Below are positions 44,689-56,964 of a stretch of 64,000 nt of DNA, piece by piece (position 1 is the first letter of the stretch; every line of letters starts with the position of its first letter). The notes beneath the pieces are model-generated. The model saw only the letters and a list, made by a program, of their open reading frames with translations, was not told the origin of the DNA and ran no database searches. The DNA lies in assembly GCF_003841405.1 (NCBI RefSeq), contig NZ_PXYA01000001.1:930001-994000 (forward strand), read 5' to 3'. The position numbers and the translations under genes were made by a program. This DNA comes from Tetragenococcus halophilus subsp. halophilus DSM 20339 (GTDB lineage: Bacteria > Bacillota > Bacilli > Lactobacillales > Enterococcaceae).

Positions 44689-47600
44689 TTACATCATATC
44701 AAATAAAGATAATTGGTTTTCATCTGGTAAATCATTTAAAACGCCATTATCAGACATATAATCAATTAGTGTTTTTGAAACCTTCGCACGATTTGCAAGA
44801 TCTTCTTTTGATAAAAATGGTCCGTCTTCTCGCGCTTTTACAATTTGCTTGGCTACGTTTGTTCCTAAACTTGGCACCGCACGAAATGGTGCGATCAATT
44901 TATTATCTTCAATAACAAAGTTAACAGCATCAGACTTGTATAAATCAATCATGCCAAACTCATAACCACGTTCCAACATTTCGTTGCATAACTCAAGTAC
45001 TGTTAATAGATTTTTTTCCTTAGCAGAAGCGTCCATTCCTTTATCAGTAATTTCTTTCATTCGTTCTTTTACCGCATTTTTTCCTTTACACATGGTAACT
45101 AAGTCAAAATCATCTGCACGAACCGAAAAATAAGCACAATAGTAAAGAATAGGAAAATATACTTTAAAATAAGCAACCCGCAAGGCCATTAGCACATAAG
45201 CTGCAGCATGGGCTTTAGGAAACATGTATTTAATTTTTAAGCAAGAATCAATGTACCAGTCAGGAACATCATTTTTTTTCATTTCCGCTTGCCATTCATC
45301 TGGAATTCCTTTACCTTTACGGACATGTTCCATAATTTGAAAAGCCATTCCAGCATCAAGACCGGCATGCATTAAATACACCATAATATCGTCCCGACAA
45401 CCAATAACATGCGCTAGATCAACAATTCCTTGACGTACCAGCTCGTCAGCATTTCCTAACCAAACATCAGTCCCATGGGATAAACCAGAAATTTGTAGCA
45501 ATTCCGCAAAAGTCGTTGGATTGGTCTCTTCAAGCATTCCTCTAACAAAACGTGTCCCAAATTCAGGAATTCCTAATGTTCCTGTTTTGGAATAAATTTG
45601 ATCAGAAGTTACACCTAATACTTCCGTGCCTTCAAAAATGCGCATCACTTCAGGATCATCAGTCGGAATAGTTAGCGGATCGATCCCCGACAAATCTTGT
45701 AACATCCGAATAACTGTAGGATCATCGTGTCCTAAAATATCTAATTTCAAAACATTATCATGAATAGAGTGGAAATCAAAGTGAGTTGTACGCCATTCTG
45801 CGTTCAAATCATCAGCTGGGTATTGTATCGGTGTAAAGTCATAAACATCCATATCATCTGGAATAACAATAATCCCACCCGGGTGTTGCCCTGTCGTACG
45901 TTTGACGCCACTAGCACCTTTGGCTAGACGATCCACTTCTGCGTTTCTAAAGTTTAAATTATAATCTCGTTCATAACCTTTAACAAAACCAAAAGCCGTC
46001 TTATCAGCTACCGTACTAATCGTTCCAGCACGATAAACGTAATCTTCACCAAACAATACTTTAGTATAATTATGAGCTTCAGGTTGATATTCACCAGCAA
46101 AGTTCAAGTCAATATCGGGCACTTTATCACCGTTAAACCCTAAAAAGGTTTCAAAAGGAATATCGTGTCCATCTTTTTTCAAACGAGTCCCACATTTCGG
46201 ACAATCTTTTTCCGGCATATCAAAGCCTGAACCATAAGAGCCATCTTCATAGAATTCTGAATACTGACATTCTGGACAATAATAATGTGGAGATAATGGA
46301 TTTACTTCAGTAATCCCCGTCATTGTCGCTACTAAACTAGATCCAACAGAACCTCTTGAACCTACCAGATAGCCATCTTTATTACTTTTTAACACTAATT
46401 TTTGCGCAATTAAGTAGATAACAGAAAAGCCATTTCCAATAATCGATTCAAGTTCTCTTTCTAAACGTTTTTCCACGATTTCAGGTAATGGGTCACCGTA
46501 AAGTTTTTTTGCTTGTGTGTAACTTAAGTCGGTAATCTCCTCTTCTGAGCCTGGAATTTTCGGCGTATACAACTTATCTTTTACTGGAATGACAACTTCA
46601 CAGTTGTCATTTAATTGATTAGGACTATCTACTACTATTTCTTTAGCTTTTTCATTACCTAAAAATTGGAATTCCGTTAACATCTCATCTGTGGTACGAA
46701 AATGAACATCAGGTAAAGCATGTCGATTTAATGGGTTCGCGCCTCCCATTGAATTGATCAAAATTTTACGGTAGATCGCTTCTTCATCATTTATATAATG
46801 AACATCTCCAGAAGCAACAACTGGTTTGTCCAATTCTTTACCGATATTTACCAATTTGGCAATGATATCTTCCAAATCTTTTTCACTTTTAATTAATTCT
46901 TGTTCGATTAAAGGAGCATAAACAGCTTTAGGCATGACTTCAATATAATCATAAAACTTAGCTAGTTCTTTGGCTTCTTCGTAGCCTTTTTGCATCATCG
47001 CAACAAAAACCTCATTTTTGTCACAAGCCGTTCCAATCATTAAACCCTCACGAAACTTCACAAGTTCAGAACGAGGAATGCGCGGTTGTTTATTGTGAAA
47101 GTATTTTACATTCGACATTGAAATTAATTTAAATAAGTTTTTTAACCCTTTTTGATTTTTAACCAAAATCGAAGCATGAAAAGGACGAGCAGCTTTGATT
47201 GAATTGGCGCTTCCTACATGACGATTCAAATCTTTATGTAGATACATTTCATGTTTTTCCATCGCTTCTTTTACAAAAATCCAAGCCAAGTGTCCCGTGG
47301 CTTCAGCGTCATAGACCGCTCTATGATGTTGTTCTAAGGATACGCCAAATTTTTTCGTCAATACGCCCAAGCCAAAACGCTTAAATTCTGGGTATAGATA
47401 ACGTGCTAATTCTAAAGTATCGATTACCGGATTAGAAGCTTCAGCGATATTATTCCGTTTATAGCTCATATTTAAAAATCCCATATCAAATGAAGCGTTA
47501 TGAGCGACTAAAACACAACCTTCAGAAAATTGTTCAAAAGCTTGCAGTACTTCTTCTTCAGACTTGGAACCTTTCACCATTTCATCAGTAATACCGGTCA

Positions 47601-49026
47601 AATTAACCGTGGTACTAGATAGTGAATGACCTGGATCAATAAACTCTTCAAAAGAATCTTCTACATTTCCTTTATGCATCTTGACCGCTGCTAGTTCGAT
47701 AATTGAATCATAAACTGCCGATAATCCTGTAGTTTCCACGTCAAAGACCACATAAGTTGCATCAGACAAAGAAACATCTTGAGGATTATAAACAACTGCA
47801 ACACCATCGTCTACTACATTGGCTTCAACACCATAAATAATTTTCACGCCATTATCTTGGCCTGCTTGGTGCGCTTCTGGAAATGATTGAGCACCACCAT
47901 GATCAGTCACAGCAACTGCTTTATGTCCCCATTTTCCCGCTTGTTCTACTAATTCACTAACGCTGTTTGTGGCATCCATGGTACTCATATTAGAGTGTAA
48001 ATGAAGCTCCACTCGTTTTTCATCTTCTTTAGCGTAATCCTTTCTACTTTCATGTTTGACTTCAACTAGGTCTTGCGCATTCATCACTAGATCCCGCATA
48101 AAAGTGTCTTCTTGGATACTACCACGAACCTTTAGCCAACTCCCTGCTTGGATCGCTTCAAAGACTTGTTCATCTTTTTCGCCATTTGAGAATTTTTTAG
48201 CAACAAAAGAAGAAGTGTAGTCAGTAATTTTCAAAATCAACAATTGTCTACCTGAGCGAAGTTCACGAACTTCTTTGTCAAAAACATAACCTTGAATCGT
48301 CATCCGACGCTCTTCTTCTAAAATATTATCCATAGGTGTAACTAATTCATCTTGCGAAATATTTCTTCCTAGTGCGATCGGACCGTCCAGTGGCTGACTT
48401 TCTTGTTTTTTCTCTTTCTTTTGTTGTTTATGTGAAGCAATCGATTCTGCTGCTTGTTGCATAAACGCTTCTTGTTGTTCTTTTTGAAAAGCTTCCAACT
48501 GTTCTTTATTTTCAGTTGCTTGTTTTTGATCAAATTCTGGTTTAATACGAAATTTAGCAAAACCAAAAGATTGGTAAATTTTTTCTACCATAGGCAAATA
48601 CTGTTGCTGCAAATTGGGTATCACTGCTTCATTAGAAATCGGCAAGATAACTTTTGAACCGTTCATAAAGGGTTGCTGGCTTTTTAATACTTGCTGTACA
48701 AAAGGTGTTGCACATTTTTGATCTGCCAGAATCAGTGGCCAATATTCCTGTAATAACTGCTCATCAAATTGATTATCATCTGCTTCAATGACCATATCAA
48801 CTGAAGCAATATCTTGAAAAGCCATTTCTAAATTTTGCCGAAAACTTTGATAGATCATCGCTGGTAAAATTTTTGCAAAGCTTAAAACAAAGGTCCAATT
48901 TTGTGATTGCTTATGGACAATAACTTGTTTGATTTTTCCTTGTTTGATCAAAGGATTTTCTCGCATAGTTTCATCAAGTTGGATTTGATCTAAGAGAATT
49001 TCAAATGTTTCTTCTTCCTTTGACAA
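44689..49026 (-). CDS. polC: DNA polymerase III alpha subunit, Gram-positive PolC type
   Basis: The product is 1445 residues. Domain order is: N-terminal and OB-fold region (to about 320), a PHP domain ([14 protein letters not shown] near 336) interrupted by the proofreading exonuclease ([16 protein letters not shown] near 420, then HNASFD and [11 protein letters not shown]), then the catalytic C-family polymerase with [14 protein letters not shown] and [12 protein letters not shown] holding the catalytic aspartates. A zinc motif ([17 protein letters not shown]) precedes the palm. It is the replicative polymerase of low-GC Gram-positive bacteria. Followed by a terminator. Confidence 0.98.
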   Translation of the reverse strand: MSKEEETFEILLDQIQLDETMRENPLIKQGKIKQVIVHKQSQNWTFVLSFAKILPAMIYQSFRQNLEMAFQDIASVDMVIEADDNQFDEQLLQEYWPLILADQKCATPFVQQVLKSQQPFMNGSKVILPISNEAVIPNLQQQYLPMVEKIYQSFGFAKFRIKPEFDQKQATENKEQLEAFQKEQQEAFMQQAAESIASHKQQKKEKKQESQPLDGPIALGRNISQDELVTPMDNILEEERRMTIQGYVFDKEVRELRSGRQLLILKITDYTSSFVAKKFSNGEKDEQVFEAIQAGSWLKVRGSIQEDTFMRDLVMNAQDLVEVKHESRKDYAKEDEKRVELHLHSNMSTMDATNSVSELVEQAGKWGHKAVAVTDHGGAQSFPEAHQAGQDNGVKIIYGVEANVVDDGVAVVYNPQDVSLSDATYVVFDVETTGLSAVYDSIIELAAVKMHKGNVEDSFEEFIDPGHSLSSTTVNLTGITDEMVKGSKSEEEVLQAFEQFSEGCVLVAHNASFDMGFLNMSYKRNNIAEASNPVIDTLELARYLYPEFKRFGLGVLTKKFGVSLEQHHRAVYDAEATGHLAWIFVKEAMEKHEMYLHKDLNRHVGSANSIKAARPFHASILVKNQKGLKNLFKLISMSNVKYFHNKQPRIPRSELVKFREGLMIGTACDKNEVFVAMMQKGYEEAKELAKFYDYIEVMPKAVYAPLIEQELIKSEKDLEDIIAKLVNIGKELDKPVVASGDVHYINDEEAIYRKILINSMGGANPLNRHALPDVHFRTTDEMLTEFQFLGNEKAKEIVVDSPNQLNDNCEVVIPVKDKLYTPKIPGSEEEITDLSYTQAKKLYGDPLPEIVEKRLERELESIIGNGFSVIYLIAQKLVLKSNKDGYLVGSRGSVGSSLVATMTGITEVNPLSPHYYCPECQYSEFYEDGSYGSGFDMPEKDCPKCGTRLKKDGHDIPFETFLGFNGDKVPDIDLNFAGEYQPEAHNYTKVLFGEDYVYRAGTISTVADKTAFGFVKGYERDYNLNFRNAEVDRLAKGASGVKRTTGQHPGGIIVIPDDMDVYDFTPIQYPADDLNAEWRTTHFDFHSIHDNVLKLDILGHDDPTVIRMLQDLSGIDPLTIPTDDPEVMRIFEGTEVLGVTSDQIYSKTGTLGIPEFGTRFVRGMLEETNPTTFAELLQISGLSHGTDVWLGNADELVRQGIVDLAHVIGCRDDIMVYLMHAGLDAGMAFQIMEHVRKGKGIPDEWQAEMKKNDVPDWYIDSCLKIKYMFPKAHAAAYVLMALRVAYFKVYFPILYYCAYFSVRADDFDLVTMCKGKNAVKERMKEITDKGMDASAKEKNLLTVLELCNEMLERGYEFGMIDLYKSDAVNFVIEDNKLIAPFRAVPSLGTNVAKQIVKAREDGPFLSKEDLANRAKVSKTLIDYMSDNGVLNDLPDENQLSLFDMM

Positions 49027-49126
49027 GTTTATACACTCCTTAATGTAACAATCTTTCTTTACTAGTATACGCGTTTTAAAAAGACAATGAAAGTGACTAC
49101 TTCATAAGATTTTTTGCTGACAAAAC

Positions 49127-49214
49127 AACCGAACTATAAAAAGTTTGTTTTACGCTCTAATAGACACACATCGTAATTTTAAGCTAAACAAAACTTATCA
49201 AATATAGTTCGGTT
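49127..49214. repeat. 88-bp long inverted repeat between polC and proS
   Basis: AACCGAACTATA at 49127-49138 pairs with TATAGTTCGGTT at 49203-49214, and inner segments AAGTTTGTTTT and AAACAAAACTT extend the stem with a bulge. Without a clean T-run on either strand it is not an ordinary terminator, although it may serve as one for proS. Confidence 0.55.
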
Positions 49215-49238
49215 CTTTTCTTATGTCACAGCCCTTTA

Positions 49239-50945
49239 TCAGCCTTCTGAATTCAATAAAATTGCAAGTGTTGAAACTAATTCTTCTTTTTTCACTTCAA
49301 TTTTTGCTTGCGTTTGTTTAAATTTAATACTGACAGCTCCTTCATTGGCTTTATTCCCAACAGTAATACGAACTGGGCAACCAATTAAATCCGCATCAGC
49401 AAATTTCACGCCGCTTCTTTCTTGTCTATCATCTACTAAAACTTGATAACCAGCTGCTAACATTATTTCTTCCACGCTATTAGTTAGCGCTGTTTGTTCT
49501 TCATCTTCCATATTCATTTGTACAATATGCAAGTCAAAAGGCGCAATCTCTGCTGGCCAATTAATTCCCTCTTCATCGCTATTTTGTTCCACGATGGTCG
49601 CTAATAAACGGCTGATTCCCAGCTCATAACACCCCATTTGTACTGGTACATGTTGTCCATTTTCATCTAATACAGCTGTTTTCAATCTTTCACTAAAATA
49701 AGTACCGACTTTTATCATACGTCCGACTTCGACACCTTTTTTTAGTTCTAAAGTTCCTAAATTATCAGGTGAGGTATCACCTTCTTGTACTAAACGTAAA
49801 TCAGCATACTGGTCCACCGGAAAGTCTTTGTCCGGATTGACATTTTTCAAATAAGCATTTTCTTTATTTGCGCCTGCTAAAGCATTTGCCAAATCTTGAA
49901 CTTGTAAATCTGCATAGATCTTACATTTATCTGGCACATCGACGGGACCTAAATAACTTAGAGATGTTTGAAAATACGCTTGGCTTTGTGTTTCATCAGC
50001 AGCAATTAATTGTGCTACTTCCAAATGTTTCTTAATCTTTAGCTCATTTACTTTCTGATCTGCCCGAACTAAAACAAGAACTGGCTTATCATCTGCTAAA
50101 TAAAGTTGAGTCTTAATTGTTTTTTGCAAAGGAATAGATAAAGCTTGTGCTGCTTCTTCTAGATTTTCTTTTTTTTCAAAAGTAACTTCTTCGATTTCCT
50201 TGTTAGGTTCGTGAGATTTTTTTGAAATAAAAGCACTTGTTGCCGCCTGCAAGTCAGATGCATAATTACTTCCCGTTGAAAAAGCGCCAATTTTATCTCC
50301 TGACTCTGAAAGAGCCATATATTCAAAAGCATCGGTTTGTTCATCAATTTGACTATCTCCCAATAAACCTTTTACTTTAACGCCTAAACGTTCAAAAATA
50401 TGTTCAAAGGCATTTTGGTAAGCACGATACATTTCATTTAAACTTTCCTCTGTTGCATGAAAAGAATAGGCATCGCTTAAGATAAATTCGTGGCTGCGCA
50501 ATAAGCCAAAGCGTGAACGTTTATCATTACGGTATTTAGTAGCGATTTGAAAAAGGGTTAATGGCAATCGTTTATAAGAAGAAATTTCATCACCGATCAA
50601 TTCACTAATTAGCCCTTCATAAGCAGAGCCTAAGACAAACTCTTTTCCTGTACGATTTTTTAAATTATAAGCTTTATCGTCATAACTAACTTCACTAGTA
50701 TTTTCTAATAAAGATGACGGTAACAATGTTGGCATTTTGATTTCTACTGAACCAATTTTTTCAAACTCTTCACCAATGATCGCATACATTTTTTTTAATA
50801 CACGAGTAGCTAAAGGTAAATAAGCGTAAACCCCCCCTGATACTTGTCGAATAAAACCAGCTCTTAACAGCAGCTGTAAATTCTTAGCTTCTGCATCGTT
50901 GGGAATTTCTCGCATTGTCGGAATTAAAAGTTTTGATTGTTTCAT
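49239..50945 (-). CDS. proS: prolyl-tRNA synthetase
   Basis: The product is 568 residues, the bacterial type with an inserted editing domain. Class II motifs are visible: motif 2 in KYRNDKRSRFGLLRSHEF near residue 140 and motif 3 in GCYELGISRLLATIVE near 445, with the YbaK-like editing insertion (about 230-390). ATG at 50945 follows GAGGAG; the longer frame extends 20 codons upstream without support. It charges tRNA-Pro in the cytoplasm. No T-box leader is present, in keeping with its place behind rseP. Confidence 0.96.
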   Translation of the reverse strand: MKQSKLLIPTMREIPNDAEAKNLQLLLRAGFIRQVSGGVYAYLPLATRVLKKMYAIIGEEFEKIGSVEIKMPTLLPSSLLENTSEVSYDDKAYNLKNRTGKEFVLGSAYEGLISELIGDEISSYKRLPLTLFQIATKYRNDKRSRFGLLRSHEFILSDAYSFHATEESLNEMYRAYQNAFEHIFERLGVKVKGLLGDSQIDEQTDAFEYMALSESGDKIGAFSTGSNYASDLQAATSAFISKKSHEPNKEIEEVTFEKKENLEEAAQALSIPLQKTIKTQLYLADDKPVLVLVRADQKVNELKIKKHLEVAQLIAADETQSQAYFQTSLSYLGPVDVPDKCKIYADLQVQDLANALAGANKENAYLKNVNPDKDFPVDQYADLRLVQEGDTSPDNLGTLELKKGVEVGRMIKVGTYFSERLKTAVLDENGQHVPVQMGCYELGISRLLATIVEQNSDEEGINWPAEIAPFDLHIVQMNMEDEEQTALTNSVEEIMLAAGYQVLVDDRQERSGVKFADADLIGCPVRITVGNKANEGAVSIKFKQTQAKIEVKKEELVSTLAILLNSEG

Positions 50946-51029
50946 AATACACTCCTCATTTAAACAACACTTTTCTTTACTATACGAATTTGAAATAACG
51001 GCCAATCTGTCTAAATTAAGGGCCTGGGT

Positions 51030-52295
51030 TTAAAAGAAAAAGCGCTGGATATCATTCCAAGTGACTAATACCATTAATAACATCAACAAACCAAAACCTA
51101 CTAAGGTAATCATCCCTTCTTTTTCTTCACTAATTGGTTTTCCACGTATAGCTTCGACTATATTAAGTAGTAATTTTCCACCGTCCAAACCAGGAATGGG
51201 TAGTAAGTTCACGATACCTAAATTGACTGATATCATAGCGGTCAAAAGTAAGACAGTCATAGCGCCTTGTTGAGCAGCTTGATCAGACATTTGGAAAATA
51301 GCAACTGGACCGCCTAATTGATCCAAACTAAAATTAGTTACCAAGTTTCTTAAGGCAGCTAAAATTTGGACAAGCATGTCCCAACTTTCTTTCACACCGC
51401 CTACTACTTTGTCCCAAAAACCAGTTTTAAGCGATGCTTGTACGCCCAATTGCCCAATATCTTGATTACCCGATTCTACGCTTTCAGGCGTTGCATCTAC
51501 AGAAAAAGTTTGGTCATCCCGGTTAACTTCAAGCGATAACTCTTCATCAGGTTGTTGTTGAATCGTTTGTTGCAGTTCAGGCCAACTTGATACTTCTTCT
51601 TGGTCGATCGCTACAATTTCATCCCCCGACCTTAAACCGGCTGTTGCTGCTACACCTTCAGAATCTACTTCACCAAGTACTGTTGAGTCTTCATTAGGAA
51701 CTCCACCTTGTAAAAATACAATGGCAATGAATAACACAATCGTTAATAAGAAATTATTCATAGGTCCCGCGAAATTTGTCAACATTCTTTGCCATAACTT
51801 AGCAGACTGAAACTGTACATCACTAGGTGCAATACGCAGCTGTGTACCGTCTTCTTCAATAATCATTGCCTCATGATTTACTGAATAGCTTGCTACATTA
51901 TCTTCATTTCCATTAACAAATCCTGTAATTTCAAGCGCCTCAGTCAAATCATAACGAGTCACTTCTAAAGGGATCGCATTTTCTAACTGTACTTTTGAAC
52001 TTGTATTGATTTTAATGACTTCGTTATTCTCATTTACTTCCAAAGATACCGGCATTCCAGCTTTTAGTTCTTCTTCATCCTCATAGCCTGCCATCCGAAC
52101 ATAACCACCCATCGGTATGGCTCGTATGGTATAAGTCGTACCGTCTTTAGCTTGGTGGCTGAATAGCTTAGGACCCATGCCGATAGAAAATTCACGGACT
52201 AAAATGCCCGATTTCTTAGCAAAATAAAAATGTCCAAATTCATGTATTACCACAACTACTGAAAAGACGATTAAAAATGTAATCAATGTCTTCAT
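51030..52295 (-). CDS. rseP: RIP metalloprotease RseP (site-2 protease)
   Basis: The product is 421 residues. The zinc site HEFGH lies at about residues 18-22 in the first membrane helix, a PDZ domain occupies about 200-280 (GVAATAGLRSGDEIVAIDQ), and the NLLPIPGLDGGKLL motif near 365 supplies the third ligand. In enterococci the orthologue (Eep) processes signal peptides and anti-sigma factors. A Glu/Asn-rich insert precedes the PDZ domain. ATG at 52295 has GAGAGGA seven bases upstream. Confidence 0.95.
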   Translation of the reverse strand: MKTLITFLIVFSVVVVIHEFGHFYFAKKSGILVREFSIGMGPKLFSHQAKDGTTYTIRAIPMGGYVRMAGYEDEEELKAGMPVSLEVNENNEVIKINTSSKVQLENAIPLEVTRYDLTEALEITGFVNGNEDNVASYSVNHEAMIIEEDGTQLRIAPSDVQFQSAKLWQRMLTNFAGPMNNFLLTIVLFIAIVFLQGGVPNEDSTVLGEVDSEGVAATAGLRSGDEIVAIDQEEVSSWPELQQTIQQQPDEELSLEVNRDDQTFSVDATPESVESGNQDIGQLGVQASLKTGFWDKVVGGVKESWDMLVQILAALRNLVTNFSLDQLGGPVAIFQMSDQAAQQGAMTVLLLTAMISVNLGIVNLLPIPGLDGGKLLLNIVEAIRGKPISEEKEGMITLVGFGLLMLLMVLVTWNDIQRFFF

Positions 52296-52397
52296 GGTAT
52301 GTTTCCTCTCTTTCGTCAAAGTATCTCAAAGATTACTCATTATTTTATCATATCTTATGTAATTAACAATCAATGAGATTGATTGTAATAAGAATTT

Positions 52398-52430
52398 AAA
52401 AAAGCATTTCCGATCATTTCGAAAATGCTC
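52398..52430 (-). terminator. cdsA terminator
   Basis: AGCATTTTC pairs with GGAAATGCT and is followed leftward by six T residues, separating cdsA from rseP. Confidence 0.75.
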
Positions 52431-52446
52431 AGTAACTTTTCTAATA

Positions 52447-53253
52447 TTAGAATAAGCCAATCAGATGCATAATAGGGAAAACAAACAACATACTATCAAA
52501 GCGGTCTAAAACGCCACCATGCCCTGGTAAAATGTTACCTGAATCTTTCACTTGATAATGTCTTTTAATCGCTGACTCGACTAAATCGCCAAATTGACCG
52601 ACCGCCGATAAAATGATTGTCCAAAAAAGCATGATAAAAGAACCGTATTCAAAATAAAGGCTTCCTGGATAAATAATCAAAAAGACAATTGCGATAAAAA
52701 GTGCGCTTAAAATACCGCCTATAGCACCTTCAACTGTTTTATTAGGAGATATCGCTGGCCAAAGACTTCGTTTACCATATTTTCTTCCTACCATATAAGC
52801 ACCGATATCAGTAGCCCATACAATAAAAAGCCCGAACAAAAGTAGCAATAAACCAGTAGATCTTGCTTCTACAAAATTTTGCAACCCAACGCCTACATAT
52901 AAACTAACTAATACAGGAAAACCCGCTTCATCAATAGTATACATATTTTTCGATAACACTGATACCCCTAATAAAAGCATAACAATGAAATAAAATAGGA
53001 TTAACTTATCCGTTGTATCAGGCAAATACGAAAACCACGGATTATTGGGTAATACTAACACGAGTGCCCCAATAATTGATAAAATCCCTTCAAAACTGAT
53101 AATTGCTAAGCCTTTCATTCTAAAGAGTTCGTAAACACCCACGACTGCTAGCAAAGCGCCTAATAATTGTACTGAAATTCCACCGAAATCAAAAAAGATA
53201 ATGGGCAAAAAAAGTACCAAAGCGATAACAGCTGTAATGACCCGTTGTCTCAT
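52447..53253 (-). CDS. cdsA: phosphatidate cytidylyltransferase
   Basis: The product is 268 residues with about seven membrane helices. The family signature SAVGQFGDLVESAIKRHYQVKDSG occurs near residue 205, and KDSGNILPGHGGVLDRFDS ends it. It makes CDP-diacylglycerol, the precursor of membrane phospholipids. It overlaps uppS by four bases (ATGA), so the pair is translationally coupled. Confidence 0.96.
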   Translation of the reverse strand: MRQRVITAVIALVLFLPIIFFDFGGISVQLLGALLAVVGVYELFRMKGLAIISFEGILSIIGALVLVLPNNPWFSYLPDTTDKLILFYFIVMLLLGVSVLSKNMYTIDEAGFPVLVSLYVGVGLQNFVEARSTGLLLLLFGLFIVWATDIGAYMVGRKYGKRSLWPAISPNKTVEGAIGGILSALFIAIVFLIIYPGSLYFEYGSFIMLFWTIILSAVGQFGDLVESAIKRHYQVKDSGNILPGHGGVLDRFDSMLFVFPIMHLIGLF

Positions 53254-54050
53254 TTATTTTCCTCCTTGTTTTTCAAACCGCCAAAACGACGATTTCGATG
53301 TTGAAAAATTGCAATCGAGTTTTCAAGAGAGGCTTCGCTATAATCCGGCCATAACTCTTTTGTAAATAGTAGCTCGCTATAAGCGATTTGCCACAATAAA
53401 AAATTGCTGATACGTTCTTCGCCACTGGTGCGTATGAGAACTTCTGGATCACGAATTTCTTTGGGCAAAAATCCTGTCATCAAGTAGTCAGCGATAAAAT
53501 CATCATCGATCTGCTCAACTTCAATATTTTTTGCGCTAATATCTGTTGCAATATTTTTTACTGCCGAAACCATTTCTGCACGACTGCCATAATTTAAAGC
53601 AAAGTTTAGAATCATTCCTGTATTTTCACTTGTTTGCTTTACCGCTCGATTGACTGCATCTTGTGTATGCGCTGGTAAGACATCATATTCTCCCATTACA
53701 TTTACACGAACGTTTTCTTTCATTAACTCTGGCACAAAAGTATCAAAAAAGTCAACTGGTAATTGCATCAAAAAATTGACTTCTTCTTCAGGCCTTCTCC
53801 AATTTTCTGTCGAAAAAGCATAAAGTGTTAACACTTTAACGCCTAAATAAGAAGCATGCTTCGTGATCTTTTTTACTGTTTCCATACCTTCTTTGTGTCC
53901 AGCTACCCTGGGCAATCTGCGATTTTGTGCCCAACGTCCATTACCATCCATAATAATTGCTATATGTTTAGGCACAGGTAATTCTGAATCAAAAGTGTAC
54001 TCTTGTTCTTCTTGAAAAGTTTTATTTTTTTCTGGAAAAAAACGCAACAT
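53250..54050 (-). CDS. uppS: undecaprenyl diphosphate synthase (isoprenyl transferase)
   Basis: The product is 266 residues. The catalytic IIMDGNGRWAQNR lies near residue 32, the HKEGMETVKKIT helix follows, and the C-terminal DPEVLIRTSGEERISNFLLWQ is diagnostic. It makes the C55 lipid carrier for peptidoglycan and teichoic acids. First gene of the uppS-cdsA pair, separated from frr by a repeat-bearing gap. Confidence 0.96.
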   Translation of the reverse strand: MLRFFPEKNKTFQEEQEYTFDSELPVPKHIAIIMDGNGRWAQNRRLPRVAGHKEGMETVKKITKHASYLGVKVLTLYAFSTENWRRPEEEVNFLMQLPVDFFDTFVPELMKENVRVNVMGEYDVLPAHTQDAVNRAVKQTSENTGMILNFALNYGSRAEMVSAVKNIATDISAKNIEVEQIDDDFIADYLMTGFLPKEIRDPEVLIRTSGEERISNFLLWQIAYSELLFTKELWPDYSEASLENSIAIFQHRNRRFGGLKNKEENK

Positions 54051-54300
54051 TGTTTTTATCTCCTAACTTCATTCATCCCTAGATGTATGGGAAAGAAACA
54101 AAATTTTATCTTTCTTATTATAACAATAAACAAACTCATTGCCTATAATAATTGAAAATATGATTGAAAATATTAATAGAACAAAAGAATTTTTTAAAAA
54201 TTACTATCCACTGAAAATAAAAGAAGGTCATCACTAATTTTATAATCCTTGCTCTTTTGCTAGCACAAAGGTTTGTTGTTTTTTTGAGCTATTCCTTCTC

Positions 54301-54400
54301 ATTCAACATAAGCGTTTCTATGTGCTATCTGTTCTTATTCAACATAAGTTTACCGTTTTTATATGCTATCGTTTCTTTTTCGACATCGATTTGCTATTTC
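54301..54400. repeat. degenerate tandem repeat in the frr-uppS gap
   Basis: ATTCAACATAAG occurs at 54301 and 54337, each followed by a GTTTCTATGTGCTATC-like stretch, and a third, more diverged unit follows near 54376. The same GTTTCTATGTGCTATCG word recurs at about 41777-41792. No gene is recognised in the 430-bp gap 54051-54481. Confidence 0.45.
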
Positions 54401-54439
54401 CTTTGTATTTATTTCCGATTTTTCATAAAAAAGCAAAAT

Positions 54440-54471
54440 AAAAACAGAACCGGCTAGAGTTCTGTTTTTTT
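54440..54471 (-). terminator. frr terminator
   Basis: AAAAACAGAAC pairs with GTTCTGTTTTT; T-rich on the minus strand beyond. Confidence 0.85.
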
Positions 54472-54481
54472 AAAGTAAGAT

Positions 54482-55039
54482 TTACATTTCTAATAATTCG
54501 TTTTCCTTATCAGAAGATATATCATCGATATTTTTGATATTTTGATCTGTCAAATCTTGTATATCTTTTTCAGCAGTTCGCAAGTCATCTTCGGTAATGT
54601 CGCTATTTTTTTCTTGCTTTTTATATTCATCCATTGCTTCACGACGAGCATTTCTTACCGACACTTTTGCTGTTTCTGCATCTTTACCAACTTCTTTTGC
54701 TAATTCTTTCCGACGTTCTTCAGTCAGCTGAGGAATGACTAAACGAACGACTGAACCATCGTTAGTTGGCGTGATGCCAACATCAGAAGCCAAAATCGAT
54801 TTTTCAATTTCTTGCAGCATTGTTTTATCAAATGGTTTGATCATCAATACTCGTGCTTCAGGAATGGTAATAGAAGCTAGTTGATTCAACGGTGTTGGCA
54901 CACCATAATAGACAACATTCACACGATCTAATAAGCTTGCGTTTGCACGACCTGCGCGTATTTGTCCAAGTTGATATTGCAGATTGTCTGTAGCTTTTTC
55001 CATATTTTCTTTTGCTTGTTGAAAAACTTTATCTGCCAT
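54482..55039 (-). CDS. frr: ribosome recycling factor
   Basis: The product is 185 residues, the normal length. The three-helix domain I carries [17 protein letters not shown] near residue 25, and the C-terminal helix has [14 protein letters not shown] near 130. It splits post-termination ribosomes with EF-G. It follows pyrH by three bases, forming the usual pyrH-frr pair. Confidence 0.97.
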   Translation of the reverse strand: MADKVFQQAKENMEKATDNLQYQLGQIRAGRANASLLDRVNVVYYGVPTPLNQLASITIPEARVLMIKPFDKTMLQEIEKSILASDVGITPTNDGSVVRLVIPQLTEERRKELAKEVGKDAETAKVSVRNARREAMDEYKKQEKNSDITEDDLRTAEKDIQDLTDQNIKNIDDISSDKENELLEM

Positions 55040-55042
55040 GTG

Positions 55043-55789
<747 letters not shown>

Positions 55790-55926
55790 TTATCATTGTA
55801 GCATATTCATTGTATTTGCGCAGTTGAAAAATTGCGCTTGTTTATTTTTTACTTTAAATAATAACTTTTTATTTTTGAATAATTTTATATACTGTTTTAT
55901 TTGTGAAATGTTAACACACGGCTCAC

Positions 55927-55963
55927 AAAAAATAGGAGCGCATCTGCATGCGTTCCTATTTTT
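55927..55963 (-). terminator. tsf terminator
   Basis: AAAAATAGGAGCGC pairs with GCGTTCCTATTTTT (one mismatch allowing G-T), just past tsf. Confidence 0.88.
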
Positions 55964-55976
55964 AAGGAACTAACGA

Positions 55977-56858
55977 TTATTGGTTAGCTTGACTCTTTAC
56001 TTCGTCTGCAAAGTTTTCTTCTTTTTTCTCAATACCTTCGCCTACTTCATAGCGAACAAAAGTATTTACTGTAGCATTTTGTCCACTAACATATTTTTCA
56101 ACTGTCATATCAGGATCTTTTACATAAGGTTGGTCAACTAAGCAAATTTCTGCTTTATATTTGTTCAAACGACCTTCAACCATTTTTTCAACAATTTTTT
56201 CAGGTTTACCTTCGTGTTGTGCTTGTTCGGTTAAAATAGATTTTTCATGTTCTAATTCATCTTGTGGAATTTGACTTTCATCGATATAACGAGGATTGAT
56301 TGCTGCTACGTGCATAGCTATGTTTTTAGCAACTGACTCATCAGTTGTACCATTAACAACAGATAAAACAGCAATACTACCACCCATATGCAAATAAGAA
56401 CCAAACGCAGCGTTGTCTGTTTTTTCAAGGACTTCAAAACGACGGAAACTGATTTTTTCACCAATCACTTGCGTTGCTTCAATTAAAGCTGCTTCAATAT
56501 TGCCATTAGAAGTTTTTAATTTCATTGCTTCGTCCATATCAGCTGGTTTGTTTTTTGCAACAACTTCGGCAATTTCTTTTACTAGATTTTGGAATTTTTC
56601 GTTTTTAGAAACAAAGTCAGTTTCTGAGTTTACTTCGACAATAGCAGCCGTGTTTCCTGCAACAGCAACAGAAGCTAGTCCTTCAGCTGCCACGCGGTCA
56701 CTCTTTTTAGCCGCTTTAGCCATTCCTTTTTCACGCAAAGAGTCTACAGCTTTTTCCATATCGCCTTCAACTTCTACTAGTGCTTTTTTAGCATCCATCA
56801 TACCGACGCCTGTTTTATCACGTAATTCTTTTACTAATTTTGCTGAAATATTAGCCAT
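55977..56858 (-). CDS. tsf: translation elongation factor Ts
   Basis: The product is 293 residues. The N-terminal UBA-like [17 protein letters not shown] is typical, followed by [14 protein letters not shown] near residue 76, the conserved EF-Tu contact. It recycles EF-Tu by GDP release. Preceded by rpsB and a hairpin that may tune tsf levels. Confidence 0.97.
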   Translation of the reverse strand: MANISAKLVKELRDKTGVGMMDAKKALVEVEGDMEKAVDSLREKGMAKAAKKSDRVAAEGLASVAVAGNTAAIVEVNSETDFVSKNEKFQNLVKEIAEVVAKNKPADMDEAMKLKTSNGNIEAALIEATQVIGEKISFRRFEVLEKTDNAAFGSYLHMGGSIAVLSVVNGTTDESVAKNIAMHVAAINPRYIDESQIPQDELEHEKSILTEQAQHEGKPEKIVEKMVEGRLNKYKAEICLVDQPYVKDPDMTVEKYVSGQNATVNTFVRYEVGEGIEKKEENFADEVKSQANQ

Positions 56859-56896
56859 TTATTTATTCCTCCTGCTTCATTTGTATAATATTTTTG

Positions 56897-56951
56897 AAAA
56901 AAAGCTGTTTCAAAGGAGAGTGCAGCTTTTCGCCCAGCCTTTGAAACAGCT
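56897..56951 (-). terminator. intercistronic rpsB-tsf attenuating terminator
   Basis: AGCTGTTTCAAAGG pairs with CCTTTGAAACAGCT across a 21-base loop and is followed leftward by a T-rich run. Placed between rpsB and tsf it should lower read-through so that S2 and EF-Ts are made in different amounts. Confidence 0.85.
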
Positions 56952-56964
56952 CCGCTATTCAATC

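Noticed and set aside
50946-51029. T-box riboswitch before proS
   Set aside because: The gap to rseP is only 84 bp, has no T-box consensus and no terminator/antiterminator pair.
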